A stretch of 64,000 nt of DNA from CAIKZJ01 sp041675325 (GCA_041675325.1 JBAYUG010000001.1:131721-195720); one strand, 5' to 3'. Positions 1 to 10,995 are shown, counted from the stretch's first letter. Made by a program: numbers and translations. Notes: generated from the sequence alone by a model not told the origin.

Positions 1-2256
1 CTTGCGAAATCTTTGCATGATATTCCATTAACAGGAACAAGTGTAGTTAATCCTGCACAGTCATTACTTGGAGGATTAACAGTTGACTACAAACCATCTT
101 TAACATGGCAGGCACCTGCACCGGGAAGCGAAATAAAAATTGATGACGGAACTGTAGAAGGAAATTACTGGCTCAGTTCACCATCTAATACAAATCAGTA
201 TTTTTCTAATAAACTCACTGTCCCTCATGCAGGTAATTTAACTCAAATAGCCATCAGTGCTTATTCAACGACCGCAGGCAATATGTTTAATTCAGTATTA
301 GTCTGCCCCGATGACGGTACAGGCAAACCAAACTTAGCTGCCCCGTATGAGACATTCAGTAGTGTTGGCGTTGGGACATCATCTGCATGGATATTCCTTA
401 CATTGACGAGCCCTCTTGCTGTTACAGCAGGACAAACTTTCTACATAGTTGTTCAGTGGCCCGCAGGAAGCACAACAGGACCATATGTCGGTACTGATAT
501 GACAGTATTAAATGGAAGAAGTTTTTATTCGGTAGATGCAGGTGCTAACTGGACGGATGCTCCGGGCAATTTCTTTATGAGAGCATATATGGGAACAAGC
601 GGAGATAACCTGATATCTGGCGTAACACCTCCGGAATCAAAGAATATCCCTGTAATAACGCTGACTGAAAAGAAATCAAAAACAGAATTAAAAGAAACAA
701 GCAAGAAGGAAAATATAATCAGCGTTCCCGCAGCTCTTATCTACGGTAAAAACGGTGAAAAGGTCCTTTCAAGCTATACAGTAAAACGCGGAACAGTAAC
801 AGGTGTTTACACGCAGGATTTCACGGGGATTTCAGCTTTGACATACGATGATAACAGTGCAGTACTCGGTACAAGATACTATTATGTTGTTGATGCGGTT
901 TATACAGAAGGGACATCAGCCCATTCGAATGAAGTAAGTGTATTGCCGCAGAATCCGAATTACGGAACGTTCAGCAACGGTCTGGGCGGTTTCTATAAAT
1001 TCTCCAACAGCACTGCAAGCGGCAGCCCGGAAAGCAAACCAATTTACAACTGGGAACCTACAACCGATTTCACTACGTTAACATTTGCAGATCTTGATGA
1101 CGGATCTATGCCGGTAGATTTCTCTGCAACGAGTAAACTCTTTAAATTCTTTGGTGTTGATTACAACACTGTTAATGTTAATGCAAACGGATATCTCACA
1201 TTCGGTGCAGCTGCTTCGGACTGGACACCTGCCGGAGCTTTACCGCAGGTCGGTGATCCTGCAAATATGATTGCTGTTGCATTCAGGGATTTATACATAA
1301 GGACAACATATACTCCCGCATCAAGCGTCAGTTACAAGATATTTACTGACAAAATAGTAATCAGCTACAATAATATTTATGACAGAACAGGTGCAGACGG
1401 TACAAATTATATTTCGGTTCAGATTGCTCTTTACATTTCAACTGCACCGGCATTGAATTCATTGTGCGTAATAAATTACAATGATGAAATGTCTTACGCT
1501 CCGCTCGCAACAAACACTATAGTTACTTTGGCATCTCTTGGATTAAACGGTCCCGGAGGAACGGTAGGATTTAATTACCGTTACTTAGGACTTGGTGGTC
1601 CGATGTTCGATGGCGTTGCTTTAAGTCCGAACGGTGCAAATGCCATGGCATTAGGTTTTGGTGATCAGGATGCTCCGCTTCCAGTATCACTCTCTTCGTT
1701 CACATCTTCAATAAACGGCAGAGATGTTAGACTTTCATGGAAAACTGAAAGCGAAACAAACAACGCAGGATTTGAAGTTGAAAGAAGCGAATCAGGTGTT
1801 AATCAATGGGTAAAAGCAGGATACGTATCAGGGAAGGGTACTATCTCCACGACGACGAGTTATGCGTTTGAAGACAAGAAGCTCAACAGCGGAAAGTACA
1901 ACTACCGCCTGAAGCAGATTGACAATAACGGTAACTTTGAGTACCATGCTCTTTCAAATGTAGTGGAAGTTGGTTTACCGACTAAGTATGAACTCAGCCA
2001 GAACTATCCGAATCCGTTCAACCCTGTAACAAAGATTGATTTCTCACTGCCGTTCGATAGCAAGGTGAGCATCAAACTTTATGACATTACGGGCAGGGAA
2101 GTGAAAACACTTGTGAATGAGGCAAGAACAGCAGGTTATTACACCGTGCAGTTCAATGCATCAGACCTTTCAAGCGGAACTTATTTCTACAGAATTATGA
2201 CAAAGTCTTCTGGTGCAGATTACATCATGACAAAGAAGATGATGCTTATTAAATAA
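1..2256 (+). CDS. T9SS-exported surface protein, 5' end cut by window
   Basis: The frame is open from base 1, so the TTG at 13 is only the first start-like codon and the true N-terminus lies outside the window. No catalytic domain is visible in what remains. In order there is a jelly-roll-like segment (first ~200 residues, with the motif SSPSNTNQYFSN), a Lys/Glu-rich linker (TEKKSKTELKETSKKEN), an FN3-like stretch (RYYYVVDAVYTEG) and a beta-rich region with VNANGYLTFG that resembles nidogen-like folds. The protein ends in a type A T9SS sorting domain (YELSQNYPNPFNPVTK, then YFYRIMTKSS). That tail predicts export across the outer membrane and surface attachment or release. The tail and the 3' flanking module are shared with the next two genes. 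The cargo function is unknown. Confidence 0.85.
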   Translation, partial: LAKSLHDIPLTGTSVVNPAQSLLGGLTVDYKPSLTWQAPAPGSEIKIDDGTVEGNYWLSSPSNTNQYFSNKLTVPHAGNLTQIAISAYSTTAGNMFNSVLVCPDDGTGKPNLAAPYETFSSVGVGTSSAWIFLTLTSPLAVTAGQTFYIVVQWPAGSTTGPYVGTDMTVLNGRSFYSVDAGANWTDAPGNFFMRAYMGTSGDNLISGVTPPESKNIPVITLTEKKSKTELKETSKKENIISVPAALIYGKNGEKVLSSYTVKRGTVTGVYTQDFTGISALTYDDNSAVLGTRYYYVVDAVYTEGTSAHSNEVSVLPQNPNYGTFSNGLGGFYKFSNSTASGSPESKPIYNWEPTTDFTTLTFADLDDGSMPVDFSATSKLFKFFGVDYNTVNVNANGYLTFGAAASDWTPAGALPQVGDPANMIAVAFRDLYIRTTYTPASSVSYKIFTDKIVISYNNIYDRTGADGTNYISVQIALYISTAPALNSLCVINYNDEMSYAPLATNTIVTLASLGLNGPGGTVGFNYRYLGLGGPMFDGVALSPNGANAMALGFGDQDAPLPVSLSSFTSSINGRDVRLSWKTESETNNAGFEVERSESGVNQWVKAGYVSGKGTISTTTSYAFEDKKLNSGKYNYRLKQIDNNGNFEYHALSNVVEVGLPTKYELSQNYPNPFNPVTKIDFSLPFDSKVSIKLYDITGREVKTLVNEARTAGYYTVQFNASDLSSGTYFYRIMTKSSGADYIMTKKMMLIK

Positions 2257-2310
2257 ACTGTAAGCAGTAAACTGTGAACGGTAAGCAGTAAACAGGAATC
2301 TGTGAACAGA
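2255..2310 (+). repeat. Heptamer array, forward arm A
   Basis: Degenerate 7-bp units of the form ACWGTRA (actgtaa, gcagtaa, actgtga, acggtaa, gcagtaa) begin right at the stop codon of the upstream T9SS gene. The same family follows the next two T9SS genes. Reverse-complement heptamers lie beyond the terminator at 2349. Confidence 0.7.
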
Positions 2311-2348
2311 ATGAAGTAAAAAAGCAAGGAAGAGATAATTAAACAGAG

Positions 2349-2372
2349 AGGCGGACGAAAGTCCGCCTTTTT
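2349..2372 (+). terminator. Rho-independent terminator A
   Basis: An 8-bp stem (AGGCGGAC/GTCCGCCT) closes on a GAAA tetraloop and runs into five T residues. Nearly the same hairpin follows the next two T9SS genes. It should end transcription of the first surface-protein gene. Confidence 0.85.
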
Positions 2373-2395
2373 GTTTATCATCCAGTACCTGTTTT

Positions 2396-2762
2396 TCGTC
2401 ACTCTGTTACGTGTCACGAGTCACTGCTCTTATCACAGCTCACTGTTTTTCCTCACGTGTCACGGCTCTTATCGTCACGGCTCTTATCGTCACTGTTCTT
2501 ACTAGCCATCATCTGCTCTTACAGTTTACAGTTCACGATTCACTATTCACGGCTCTTATCGTCATGGCTCTTAAGTCACGTGTCACGGCTCTTATCGTCA
2601 CGGCTTTAAAATCGGTGAAAATCATATTCTTTCATATCTAATCAGTGTGCGCTCTTGCTCTTCTCTTTGTCACTCTGTCACTTTGTCACTGTTCTTAAAT
2701 CATTGTGCTCTCTTACTCTTCACAAATCACGAATCACAGTTCACGCGTCACGGCTCTTAAAA
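2396..2762 (-). repeat. Heptamer array, reverse arm A, with GGCTCTTA words
   Basis: Units such as gttcac, gattcac, cgtcac and cagtttac are interleaved with the octamer ggctctta, as in tcgtcacggctcttatcg. They are the reverse complement of the ACWGTRA heptamers at 2255-2310, so the terminator sits between inverted arrays. The segment around 2585-2650 (tcatattctttca, then atcagtgtgc) matches the long direct repeat at 17.1-17.6 kb. The open frames here are repeat translations (serial VTALIVTAL), not genes. Confidence 0.7.
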
Positions 2763-3166
2763 GAAAAAATCTTAAATATGATAACAATAAAAACATTGCA
2801 ATTAAAAACTAAGGATTATATATTACATAAATATCCAAATGACATACTGTATGTATAAATATGGAATAAGAATCTCATTCATCGAGTCACGCCGAACAGG
2901 AATTACTGCACACACTATCTTTCAACAAAATGAACCGGGCAAAACAATTTTAATCGGAAAATTAAGCAAGGCATAAATAATAATAGTAATCTTGGAAATC
3001 TGGTATAAGCTATGAAACAATATACTTCCCGCAAATTTCCTTAATAAAAGGGTTATTTGAAGTTTATAGAAGCATTAAGTTAAAGAGTTTTTATTGAAAA
3101 TATTTAGAAAAAATTAAAATATCTTAATTACAATTAAAAATATTTACTAAACTTAATCTAAAGCTC
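2763..3166 (+). other. Gene-free leader of the 2503-aa surface-protein gene
   Basis: About 400 bases without a credible gene. It becomes very AT-rich over the last 100 bases before the start at 3167, as expected for a promoter and leader, but I cannot assign a promoter box with confidence. The word GGCAAAACA recurs in the leader of the next T9SS gene (near 11217). There is no convincing riboswitch fold. Confidence 0.4.
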
Positions 3167-6100
3167 ATGAAAAAATTATTCTCTTTCTTTCTCGTACTTT
3201 TCACGGTTTTAGTGCTTGCAGGATTTACAAACGCACAAATTGCTGTGACAGTTGACAATCCAACAAACACTACTCCAAATCTATCTGTCAGCTATACATC
3301 GTTAGCTGACGCTATAACTGCTTTAAACAGCGTTACGGCAATGTCCGGACCTGTCACTTTAACTTTGTTGGCAGGCGGAACTGAAACTGCCCCTGCTGGC
3401 GGTTATTTACTCGGCAGTGCATCTTTGAATGCAGTGACCTCTGCCACAAATACTATAACATTCAATAAAACCCTAATTGGTGCAAATCCATTGATTACTG
3501 CATTTACTCCGGGGACATCAACTTCAGTTGACGGTATATGGAAAATACAGGGTACGGATTACGTAACAATTAACGGAATTGATTTACAGGAAAACCCTGC
3601 AAATTTAACGGCCACAGAACAAATGGAATGGGGATATGCACTCGTTAAAATGAATGCTGCTGCCCCTTTCGACGGTTGCCAGTATGTTACCATCCAAAAT
3701 TGTGTTGTTGCTTTGAATAAAGCCAATACAGCTTCTGTCGGTATTTATGCCGGTAATCATATAGCAACTGCAACAACATCGTTAACGATAACTGCAACGA
3801 CAGATGCCCTTAACAATTGCAAGTTTTACAATAATACTATCTCGAATGTTTATATTGGTATAAGGCTCGCTGGCTTTTCTGCTGCTTCTCCTTATACTCT
3901 TTATGACCAGAATAATGAAATTGGAAATGCCCCGGGAACAGGTAACAATATTACTAATTACGGTGGTGGTACGGTTACTACTTACGGTATTTACGGTCTC
4001 TATCAGAACGGTTTACTCGTTAATTATAATACTGTTAACGGTGGTGGTACGGCTACTACCTATGGCATTTTTACATCAACCGGAACAAATGCGAGTGTCA
4101 CGATTCGGGGAAATACAGTCACAGTACAAGGCGGCGGAACAACAAGTAGTGTTTATGCTATAAACAATGCTACAGGCGCTACAGGGACTACAAATACTAT
4201 AGATATTTATGATAACACAGTTGAAAACTGCACTTATCCGACTGCTACATCCGGCGCAATGTATTTACTCTATACTACTGGTGCCGCATTTAATGTAAAT
4301 GTTTATAATAATACAGTTCGCAACAACACAAAATCAGGAACTTCAGGTGCTACATATTTATTCTATAATACAAATTTAGGTGCAAACGGTTTTGAGAATA
4401 TTTATAACAATAATATTTATGGCAATACTTCGTCAGGATCAGGAACCGTTTATGGTTTGTACTCGAACTCAGTTTCGACTGCGACAAAAGAAATTTATGG
4501 AAATAATATTTATGATAATACTTCAGGCGGTTCAATACAATCTCTCACTCAAACTTTAGGGATAACTGCCAATGTATATAAAAATCAAGTTTATAATAAT
4601 TCATCAACATCAACAGGAACGACAGTAGGACTCGTAAGGGGAATAACTGCGAGTTCGGGAACAAATGTGTATATTTATAACAATTTTGTCTCTGATTTAA
4701 AAGCCACTACGGCAGCAAGTCCGGATGCCGTTCGCGGTATTGATATTTCAAGTACTTCGACACTTTCCACATACGGAGTATATAACAATACTGTTTATCT
4801 GAATGCTTCATCGTCCGGAGCAAATTTCGGAACAACCGGTATTTATCACACACGAAGCGCAGTAGCAACGACTGGTGTTTTAGAAATGCGAAATAATATC
4901 ATCGTTAACAATTCAACATCCGCAGGGACGGGCTTTACTGTTGTATTCAGAAGAAGTGCTTCTACTGATTTAGTTAATTTCGGAAGTTCTTCGAATAATA
5001 ATGACCTTTATGCCGGAACTCCATCGGCAAGTAATTTAATATTTTACGACGGAACAAATTCTGACCAGACAATGGCGGCATATAAGTCAAGAGTAACTCC
5101 AAGAGATGCTTCTTCGTTCTCAGTAATGCCCGCCTTTGTCAATATTACAACAGCTCCTTATGATTTGCATTTAGGAACTGCCGCTGCTACACAGTTGGAA
5201 AGCGGGGGTGCTGTTGTAAGTACACCTAATATTGTGTCTGATTTTGACGGTAATGCAAGGTATCCAAACCCGGGTTATCCGAATAATCCGTCTTTCCCTG
5301 CAACAGCTCCGGATGTAGGTGCTGATGAGTTTGCCGGGATTCCGCAGGACTTAAACGGTCCCTCAATATCTTATACTCCGCTTGGTAATACTGCTTCAAC
5401 AAGCGGAAGAGTGTTCAGCAATGTTACAATAACTGACCCTTCCGGAGTTAACGTTGATCCGGGTACGAAGCCAAGAGTTTATTACAAGAAATCAACTGAT
5501 GCGAATACTTATGCAGGAAATACGAATGTTGATGATGGATGGAAATGGGTGGAAACTTCAAGCGGAAGCTCTCCATTCAGTTTTACGTTAGATTACTCAA
5601 TTCTGACCGGAGGCGGTATTTCAACAGGTGAAATTGTGCAATACTTTGTCATTGCTCAGGATCTTATTAATAATGTAGGCTTAAATTCAGGAACACCGGC
5701 ACAGCCTTTAACATCAGTCGATTTGACTGTTGATGAGTTTCCTTTATCAGGAACTATAAATCAATATTCAATTTCAGGTGCAATAACAGGTGAAATATTA
5801 GTCGGAACAGGACAGACATACACATCATTAACCGATGATGCTCCAACAGGGCTTTTTAAAGCTATTAATGAAAAAGTGGTTACCGGTAATTTAACCGTAA
5901 AGATTACTTCTGACCTTACCGAAACCGGTGCAGTAGCTTTGAATCAAACAAACGAAGAAGCAATTTATACAATCACAATTCAACCCAATGATGCTTCTCT
6001 TAAAACTATTTCAGGCTCTTATGCTGGAGGTTTAATCAGGCTTAACGGTGCAGATGGAATTACTTTCGACGGACGCTTCAGCGGAAGCGGTAATTATCTT

Positions 6101-9100
6101 ACAATTAGTAATACAAGCACTTCAACAAATTCGGCAGCTATTCAAATAATTAGTCTTGGCACAAATGCCGGTGCAACCGATAACACAATCAGAAACTGCA
6201 ATATTCTCGCGGGTGCGAATACAGTTACATCTACATTTGGCATTTTCGTTGGAAGTGCTGCAGTTTCGACATCGGGTACAGGAGCCGATAATGATAATTT
6301 AACGATTCAATACAATAATATTTCAAAAGCTTATTATGGTATTTATGCAAGAGGCGTAGCAACAACAGGTGAACTTGACGGATTGAATATCTTAAATAAT
6401 TCTGTGGGTTCATCAATTGAAGCTGATTATATTTCAGGATATGGTATGTATTTATCGGGTATGAATGGTGCAAATATCAATGAAAACGAGATTTACAACA
6501 TGATTTATAATGGTTCTAAATATGGTATGTATATCGTTGCAAACGTATCAAATTCTGTATTTAGTAAGAATAAGATCCATACTTTTGGTCAGTTGAATAC
6601 ATCGGCTTATTATGCTACAGGTATGTATTTCTCAAGTGCTACAGGTACTACTAATAATCAAATTGATAATAACATTGTTTATGATTTAATTTATTACGGA
6701 AGTACATCAAACTTCTATAATGCAGGTATAAGATTAGCAGGCGGTGATGGATACAAAATTTATTATAACTCCGTAAGTCATACAGGAACATTTGCTAATA
6801 CCGCTTCAGGACTTTATTCAATATGTATGTATATTTCAACAGCGGCTACAAATGTTGATATGCGGAATAATATTTTCTATAATTCTCGGTCAGGAACATC
6901 ACCAAAGAGTTACACAATCTATACACCTAATACTTCAACATTTACAAATCTGAATTATAATGACTATTACACCACAGGTGCAGCATTCGGATATTATGGA
7001 GCAGAAGTAGCAAATTATTCAGCCTGGGCTACAGCTTCTGGCGAAGGCGTTAATTCAATTAATGTTGACCCATTGTTTAATTCCGAGACTAATTTACAGC
7101 CAGGTCTTACTTCACCTGTTTTAGCAGCAGGTACTCCAATAGCAGGTATTACTACTGACATTCTTGGTGTAACAAGAAGCGGAACCGTTCCGAGCATGGG
7201 TGCTTACGAGCAAGGAGCAGATTTCAGCGGTCCGGCGTTTGCATATACTCCTTTGCTTAATACGGCATCTACAGGCAACAGAGTTCTTTCTGCAAATATT
7301 TCTGACCCGTCTGGAGTTCCTACAGCGGGTGTAGGTTTGCCTGTTTTATACTGGAAAATAAACGCGGGCTCGTATAACTCTGTCGCAGGGACTTTTGTAA
7401 GCGGGAATGAATATACGTTTACATTTGGTGCAGGAGTTGTAATGGGTGATGTGGTGTCATATTACTTAGTAGCACAGGATATGCTCGCACCAACTCCAAA
7501 TGTTAGTGCATCACCTTCAGATGGTGCAAGCGGATTTACTATAAACCCGCCCGCAGTTTCCACTCCGCCCACTACTCCGAATAGTTATATCGTCTCCAAT
7601 ACTTCTCTTGCAGGAGATTATACAGTCGGTACACTAATGTTCAATCAGGTTTCAGGCAAGAATGTGTACTTTGAAAAAGTGGTGAAAAAAGTTATGAAAG
7701 AAGTAACTTTAGACGCAACTGTTACTGAAGAAGAAATTACTTCCAAAGTTCAGAATAATAAAGATTTAAAAGAAAAAGGAATTCAGGATAAAAAGGAAGT
7801 CAATGTAAAAGGTAATAATAGAACTAATACCAATGGAATTCTATCCACGGAAACAAGCGGCGAAAATCTTGATAAACCTATTTCTAAAAAATTGATTGAA
7901 GTCGAAGAAATTGAATGGGTTCCTATGGAAGATGGCAAAATTTACGAAGGCAATCTCTTCGTGAAGAGAAGCGATTCACCAAATCTTCAATATCCTGACG
8001 GTATTGAAGGCATCTATGCAACAATTACCGCGGCGCTTGCCGACCTTAATCTAAGAGGTGTCAGCGGTGCTACCAACTTCTTGTTAAACGATGCTACTTA
8101 TCCGACCGAAACATTCCCATTAGCCGTCAGCGTAACTAATGAGAATATGCCTTCAGCTGTGAATACAGTTACTATTAAACCGAATGTCGGCGTTACTGCA
8201 TTAATTCAGGGTACGGCGGCTGCATCACAGATATTTTTAATTAAAAACAGTTATGTTACTATTGACGGTTCAAACGCTCCTGCGGGCACTACAAAAGATT
8301 TAACCGTTGAAAATCTGAGTACTTCAACGCCGCAGGTTATTAGAGTAGGTTCAACAGGAACTACTCCTTTAACAAACACAACAATTAAAAATTGTAATGT
8401 TATTAACGGTGCAAATACGAGTACAGCTATTACTGTATATGGTGCCGACGGAGCAGCAGGATATTTTAATGATATTACAATTCAGAACAATGATATACAG
8501 AAAGCGTACCATGGTTTGTACATTCTTGCTGTAATGACAGGAACAAACGGTTCGGGTACTCTTGTCACAAATAACACTATTAATTCTGCTGTAAACCCGA
8601 TTTCCGGAACCGGTGTATATGCACAGGGTGTTAACGGAATTACAGTAACGGATAATAACATTGCAAACATCACTCACGGTACTTTGACAACTTCAAGTAC
8701 GGGTGTTTGGTTTGCTACAGGTACATTTAACGGAATAATTTCAGGAAATAACATTTCGAATTTAAGTTATACAGGTACGGGTGCTTATGCTCCGAGAGGT
8801 ATCGCTGTAACAACAGGATATATTGAAAACTACACGATTACAAATAATGTTATTTCAGGGGTTACATCGTCAGGGTCTTCAGCTCCGTATGGAATAAATG
8901 CAGGCGGTGCTGGCGGACTTACGATAGCTAATAATTCGATCAGCGGTCTTCTAAATTCTAATGCTGGTGGATACGGCGCAAGAGGTCTGTACCTTAGTAC
9001 GGGTGTCAATTCAAGCAATATCAACGTTTATAATAATTTGATATACAACGTACAGGCTACTTCTGACGCTTCAAATACTTATTGGGTTTTAGGTCTTGCT

Positions 9101-10678
9101 ATTGATGGGGCCACTGGCGGTGCAAATATTTATTATAACACTGTTAATCTTTACGGTACCTATGCCGGTTATGCCTCAGCTACAATATCTTCTGCTTTCT
9201 GTGTTATGAATGCAGGAGCAAATGCGATTGAAGTAGGTAATAATATTTTTGTAAATACGTATGACAATTCTGCAGGCTTAAGTGATAAGAGTTATTCAAT
9301 TTACTCGGCAGCACTAAACACTGCATTTACAAACATAAATTATAATGATTATTATGCTTTTGGTGCTCCTGCGGTCCTTGGCAGTATTTTGGAAATTGCT
9401 GTCCAGACAGATAAAACTACTCTGGCTGAATGGAGAACAGCAACGGGCATGGATGCGTATTCCGTGTCAGGAAATCCGGGATTTACATCAGATATAAACT
9501 TAATACCTGATGGAACAAATGCTAATAGCTGGACAGTTTTCAATAACGGTACGCATATTGCAGGAATTACAACCGATTATGCAGGAAATCCAAGACCTCT
9601 GACTGTTGTATTAGGTACACCGGATATTGGAGCGTATGAGTTTGGACAACCGAGCGTAAATCCAAACCCAGTTTCGTTTGCACCTGTTATCGGTCAGAAT
9701 ATCATTGCATTCAACGGTTTACCGATACTTGATGTGAATTTTGGTAATTTAGGCGGTATCACCAACCTGACAGTGAATAACTATCAGGGTGTAGCTCCTC
9801 CGGGATCAGGCGGTGATGTACCTTTATATATGAACGGGTATTTTGTTATTACCCAGACAGATGGAGTAGGTTATACCTACGATATTACTTACACCTATTC
9901 AGAAGCACAGCTCGGTACAATAAGCACTGAAGACAAGGTTAGACTTGCAAAATCAGACGACAATGGCGTTACATGGGTGCCTTACCTTACAGCAGGAACG
10001 GGAGCGGGACAGTATGAATTGAATACTACAAATAATACTATTAAGGTATTTGGTTTAACTGCATTCTCTACATTCACAATTACGGATAGTGACAGTCCGC
10101 TGCCGGTTCAACTTACTTCATTCACTTCATCTCTCAACGGAAGAGACGTAAGACTAACATGGAAGACAGAAAGTGAAATTAACAATGCTGGCTTTGATGT
10201 TGAAAGAAGCGTATCCGGAAGCACTCAATGGGTAAAAGCAGGATATGTCGCGGGTAAGGGCAATTCATCAGCACCGATAAGTTATACTTTTGAAGACAAA
10301 AAACTCAATAGCGGAAAATACAACTACCGCCTGAAACAAATTGACAACAACGGTAACTTTGAATACCATGCTCTTTCAAATGTAGTGGAAGTTGGTTTAC
10401 CGACGAAGTACGAACTGAGTCAGAACTATCCGAATCCGTTCAACCCGACCACAAAGATTGATTTCTCACTGCCATTAGACGCCAAAGTAAGCATTAAGCT
10501 TTATGACATCACAGGCAGAGAAGTAAAAACTCTTGTAAATGAATCAAGGACTGCGGGTTATTACACTGTTCAGTTCAATGCTTCAGACCTTTCAAGCGGT
10601 ACTTACTTCTACAGGATAATGACAAAGTCTTCAAGTGCGGATTATATCATGACGAAGAAGATGGTGCTTGTCAAGTAA
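3167..10678 (+). CDS. Giant T9SS-exported triple beta-helix surface protein
   Basis: This 2503-residue secreted protein has a clear signal peptide (residues 1-23, ending GFTNA). Three long blocks are rich in N-x-I-x-N-N ladders typical of right-handed parallel beta-helices (about 60-700, 900-1340 and 1600-2110). Two Ig-like modules starting GPSISYTP (~730) and GPAFAYTP (~1355) separate them. A Lys/Glu-rich charged linker (about 1500-1580, FEKVVKKVMKEV) precedes the third helix. The last ~190 residues are the T9SS sorting region (PLPVQLTSFTS, then QNYPNPFNPTTK). Beta-helices of this type often bind or cleave polysaccharide, but I see no catalytic signature, so an adhesin or structural role is equally likely. 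The 1679-residue neighbour at 11.4 kb shares the linker, third helix and tail. Confidence 0.9.
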   Translation: MKKLFSFFLVLFTVLVLAGFTNAQIAVTVDNPTNTTPNLSVSYTSLADAITALNSVTAMSGPVTLTLLAGGTETAPAGGYLLGSASLNAVTSATNTITFNKTLIGANPLITAFTPGTSTSVDGIWKIQGTDYVTINGIDLQENPANLTATEQMEWGYALVKMNAAAPFDGCQYVTIQNCVVALNKANTASVGIYAGNHIATATTSLTITATTDALNNCKFYNNTISNVYIGIRLAGFSAASPYTLYDQNNEIGNAPGTGNNITNYGGGTVTTYGIYGLYQNGLLVNYNTVNGGGTATTYGIFTSTGTNASVTIRGNTVTVQGGGTTSSVYAINNATGATGTTNTIDIYDNTVENCTYPTATSGAMYLLYTTGAAFNVNVYNNTVRNNTKSGTSGATYLFYNTNLGANGFENIYNNNIYGNTSSGSGTVYGLYSNSVSTATKEIYGNNIYDNTSGGSIQSLTQTLGITANVYKNQVYNNSSTSTGTTVGLVRGITASSGTNVYIYNNFVSDLKATTAASPDAVRGIDISSTSTLSTYGVYNNTVYLNASSSGANFGTTGIYHTRSAVATTGVLEMRNNIIVNNSTSAGTGFTVVFRRSASTDLVNFGSSSNNNDLYAGTPSASNLIFYDGTNSDQTMAAYKSRVTPRDASSFSVMPAFVNITTAPYDLHLGTAAATQLESGGAVVSTPNIVSDFDGNARYPNPGYPNNPSFPATAPDVGADEFAGIPQDLNGPSISYTPLGNTASTSGRVFSNVTITDPSGVNVDPGTKPRVYYKKSTDANTYAGNTNVDDGWKWVETSSGSSPFSFTLDYSILTGGGISTGEIVQYFVIAQDLINNVGLNSGTPAQPLTSVDLTVDEFPLSGTINQYSISGAITGEILVGTGQTYTSLTDDAPTGLFKAINEKVVTGNLTVKITSDLTETGAVALNQTNEEAIYTITIQPNDASLKTISGSYAGGLIRLNGADGITFDGRFSGSGNYLTISNTSTSTNSAAIQIISLGTNAGATDNTIRNCNILAGANTVTSTFGIFVGSAAVSTSGTGADNDNLTIQYNNISKAYYGIYARGVATTGELDGLNILNNSVGSSIEADYISGYGMYLSGMNGANINENEIYNMIYNGSKYGMYIVANVSNSVFSKNKIHTFGQLNTSAYYATGMYFSSATGTTNNQIDNNIVYDLIYYGSTSNFYNAGIRLAGGDGYKIYYNSVSHTGTFANTASGLYSICMYISTAATNVDMRNNIFYNSRSGTSPKSYTIYTPNTSTFTNLNYNDYYTTGAAFGYYGAEVANYSAWATASGEGVNSINVDPLFNSETNLQPGLTSPVLAAGTPIAGITTDILGVTRSGTVPSMGAYEQGADFSGPAFAYTPLLNTASTGNRVLSANISDPSGVPTAGVGLPVLYWKINAGSYNSVAGTFVSGNEYTFTFGAGVVMGDVVSYYLVAQDMLAPTPNVSASPSDGASGFTINPPAVSTPPTTPNSYIVSNTSLAGDYTVGTLMFNQVSGKNVYFEKVVKKVMKEVTLDATVTEEEITSKVQNNKDLKEKGIQDKKEVNVKGNNRTNTNGILSTETSGENLDKPISKKLIEVEEIEWVPMEDGKIYEGNLFVKRSDSPNLQYPDGIEGIYATITAALADLNLRGVSGATNFLLNDATYPTETFPLAVSVTNENMPSAVNTVTIKPNVGVTALIQGTAAASQIFLIKNSYVTIDGSNAPAGTTKDLTVENLSTSTPQVIRVGSTGTTPLTNTTIKNCNVINGANTSTAITVYGADGAAGYFNDITIQNNDIQKAYHGLYILAVMTGTNGSGTLVTNNTINSAVNPISGTGVYAQGVNGITVTDNNIANITHGTLTTSSTGVWFATGTFNGIISGNNISNLSYTGTGAYAPRGIAVTTGYIENYTITNNVISGVTSSGSSAPYGINAGGAGGLTIANNSISGLLNSNAGGYGARGLYLSTGVNSSNINVYNNLIYNVQATSDASNTYWVLGLAIDGATGGANIYYNTVNLYGTYAGYASATISSAFCVMNAGANAIEVGNNIFVNTYDNSAGLSDKSYSIYSAALNTAFTNINYNDYYAFGAPAVLGSILEIAVQTDKTTLAEWRTATGMDAYSVSGNPGFTSDINLIPDGTNANSWTVFNNGTHIAGITTDYAGNPRPLTVVLGTPDIGAYEFGQPSVNPNPVSFAPVIGQNIIAFNGLPILDVNFGNLGGITNLTVNNYQGVAPPGSGGDVPLYMNGYFVITQTDGVGYTYDITYTYSEAQLGTISTEDKVRLAKSDDNGVTWVPYLTAGTGAGQYELNTTNNTIKVFGLTAFSTFTITDSDSPLPVQLTSFTSSLNGRDVRLTWKTESEINNAGFDVERSVSGSTQWVKAGYVAGKGNSSAPISYTFEDKKLNSGKYNYRLKQIDNNGNFEYHALSNVVEVGLPTKYELSQNYPNPFNPTTKIDFSLPLDAKVSIKLYDITGREVKTLVNESRTAGYYTVQFNASDLSSGTYFYRIMTKSSSADYIMTKKMVLVK

Positions 10679-10775
10679 GAACAGTGAACAGTGAACTGTG
10701 AACTGTGAACTGTGAACTGTGAACAGTAAACAGTAAACTGTGAACAGTGAATGGTAAGCAGTAAACAGTAAAAAG
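10679..10775 (+). repeat. Heptamer array, forward arm B (cleanest copy)
   Basis: About thirteen head-to-tail 7-bp units with consensus ACWGTRA: acagtga twice, actgtga four times, acagtaa twice, then degenerate units. The array starts directly after the stop codon. The regular 7-bp period marks it as a short tandemly repeated repetitive element and not coding sequence. Confidence 0.85.
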
Positions 10776-10798
10776 AAATAAAGCAATATTTAAACAGG

Positions 10799-10824
10799 AA
10801 GGCGGACGAAAGTCCGCCTTTTTT
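10799..10824 (+). terminator. Rho-independent terminator B
   Basis: The stem GGCGGAC/GTCCGCC with a GAAA loop, extended by AA/TT, runs into six T residues. It is the same hairpin as at 2349, and the upstream word ttaaacagg is also shared. It ends the 2503-aa gene. Confidence 0.85.
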
Positions 10825-10849
10825 GTTTGTATATCCGCAGCTTGCTCTT

Positions 10850-10995
10850 CGTTACAGTGTTACGCGTCACGGCTCTTATCAGCTACGAGCTACCAGACAT
10901 CACCTGCTCTTACCGTTCACAGTTTACAATTCACAGTTCACGGTTTTTAGCTCTTCGTCACTCTGTCACTCGTTACGCGTCACGACTCTTAAATC
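10850..10995 (-). repeat. Heptamer array, reverse arm B
   Basis: Units cgttcac, agtttac, aattcac and agttcac, plus ggctctta and gcgtcac words, are the reverse complement of the array at 10679-10775. The terminator lies between the two arms. Two overlapping short frames here are repeat artefacts. Confidence 0.75.

Noticed and set aside
2411..2858. Two short plus-strand open frames with Val-Thr-Ala-Leu repeats
   Set aside because: They are translations of the ggctcttatcgtcac repeat array; composition and overlap with the heptamer family rule out real genes.
2930..3000. GGGCAAAAC plus a small hairpin and GCAAGGC, recalling the core of a c-di-GMP (GEMM) riboswitch
   Set aside because: The second helix and tetraloop-receptor parts cannot be fitted, and the similar word near 11217 lacks the hairpin. 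A covariance-model search would settle it.
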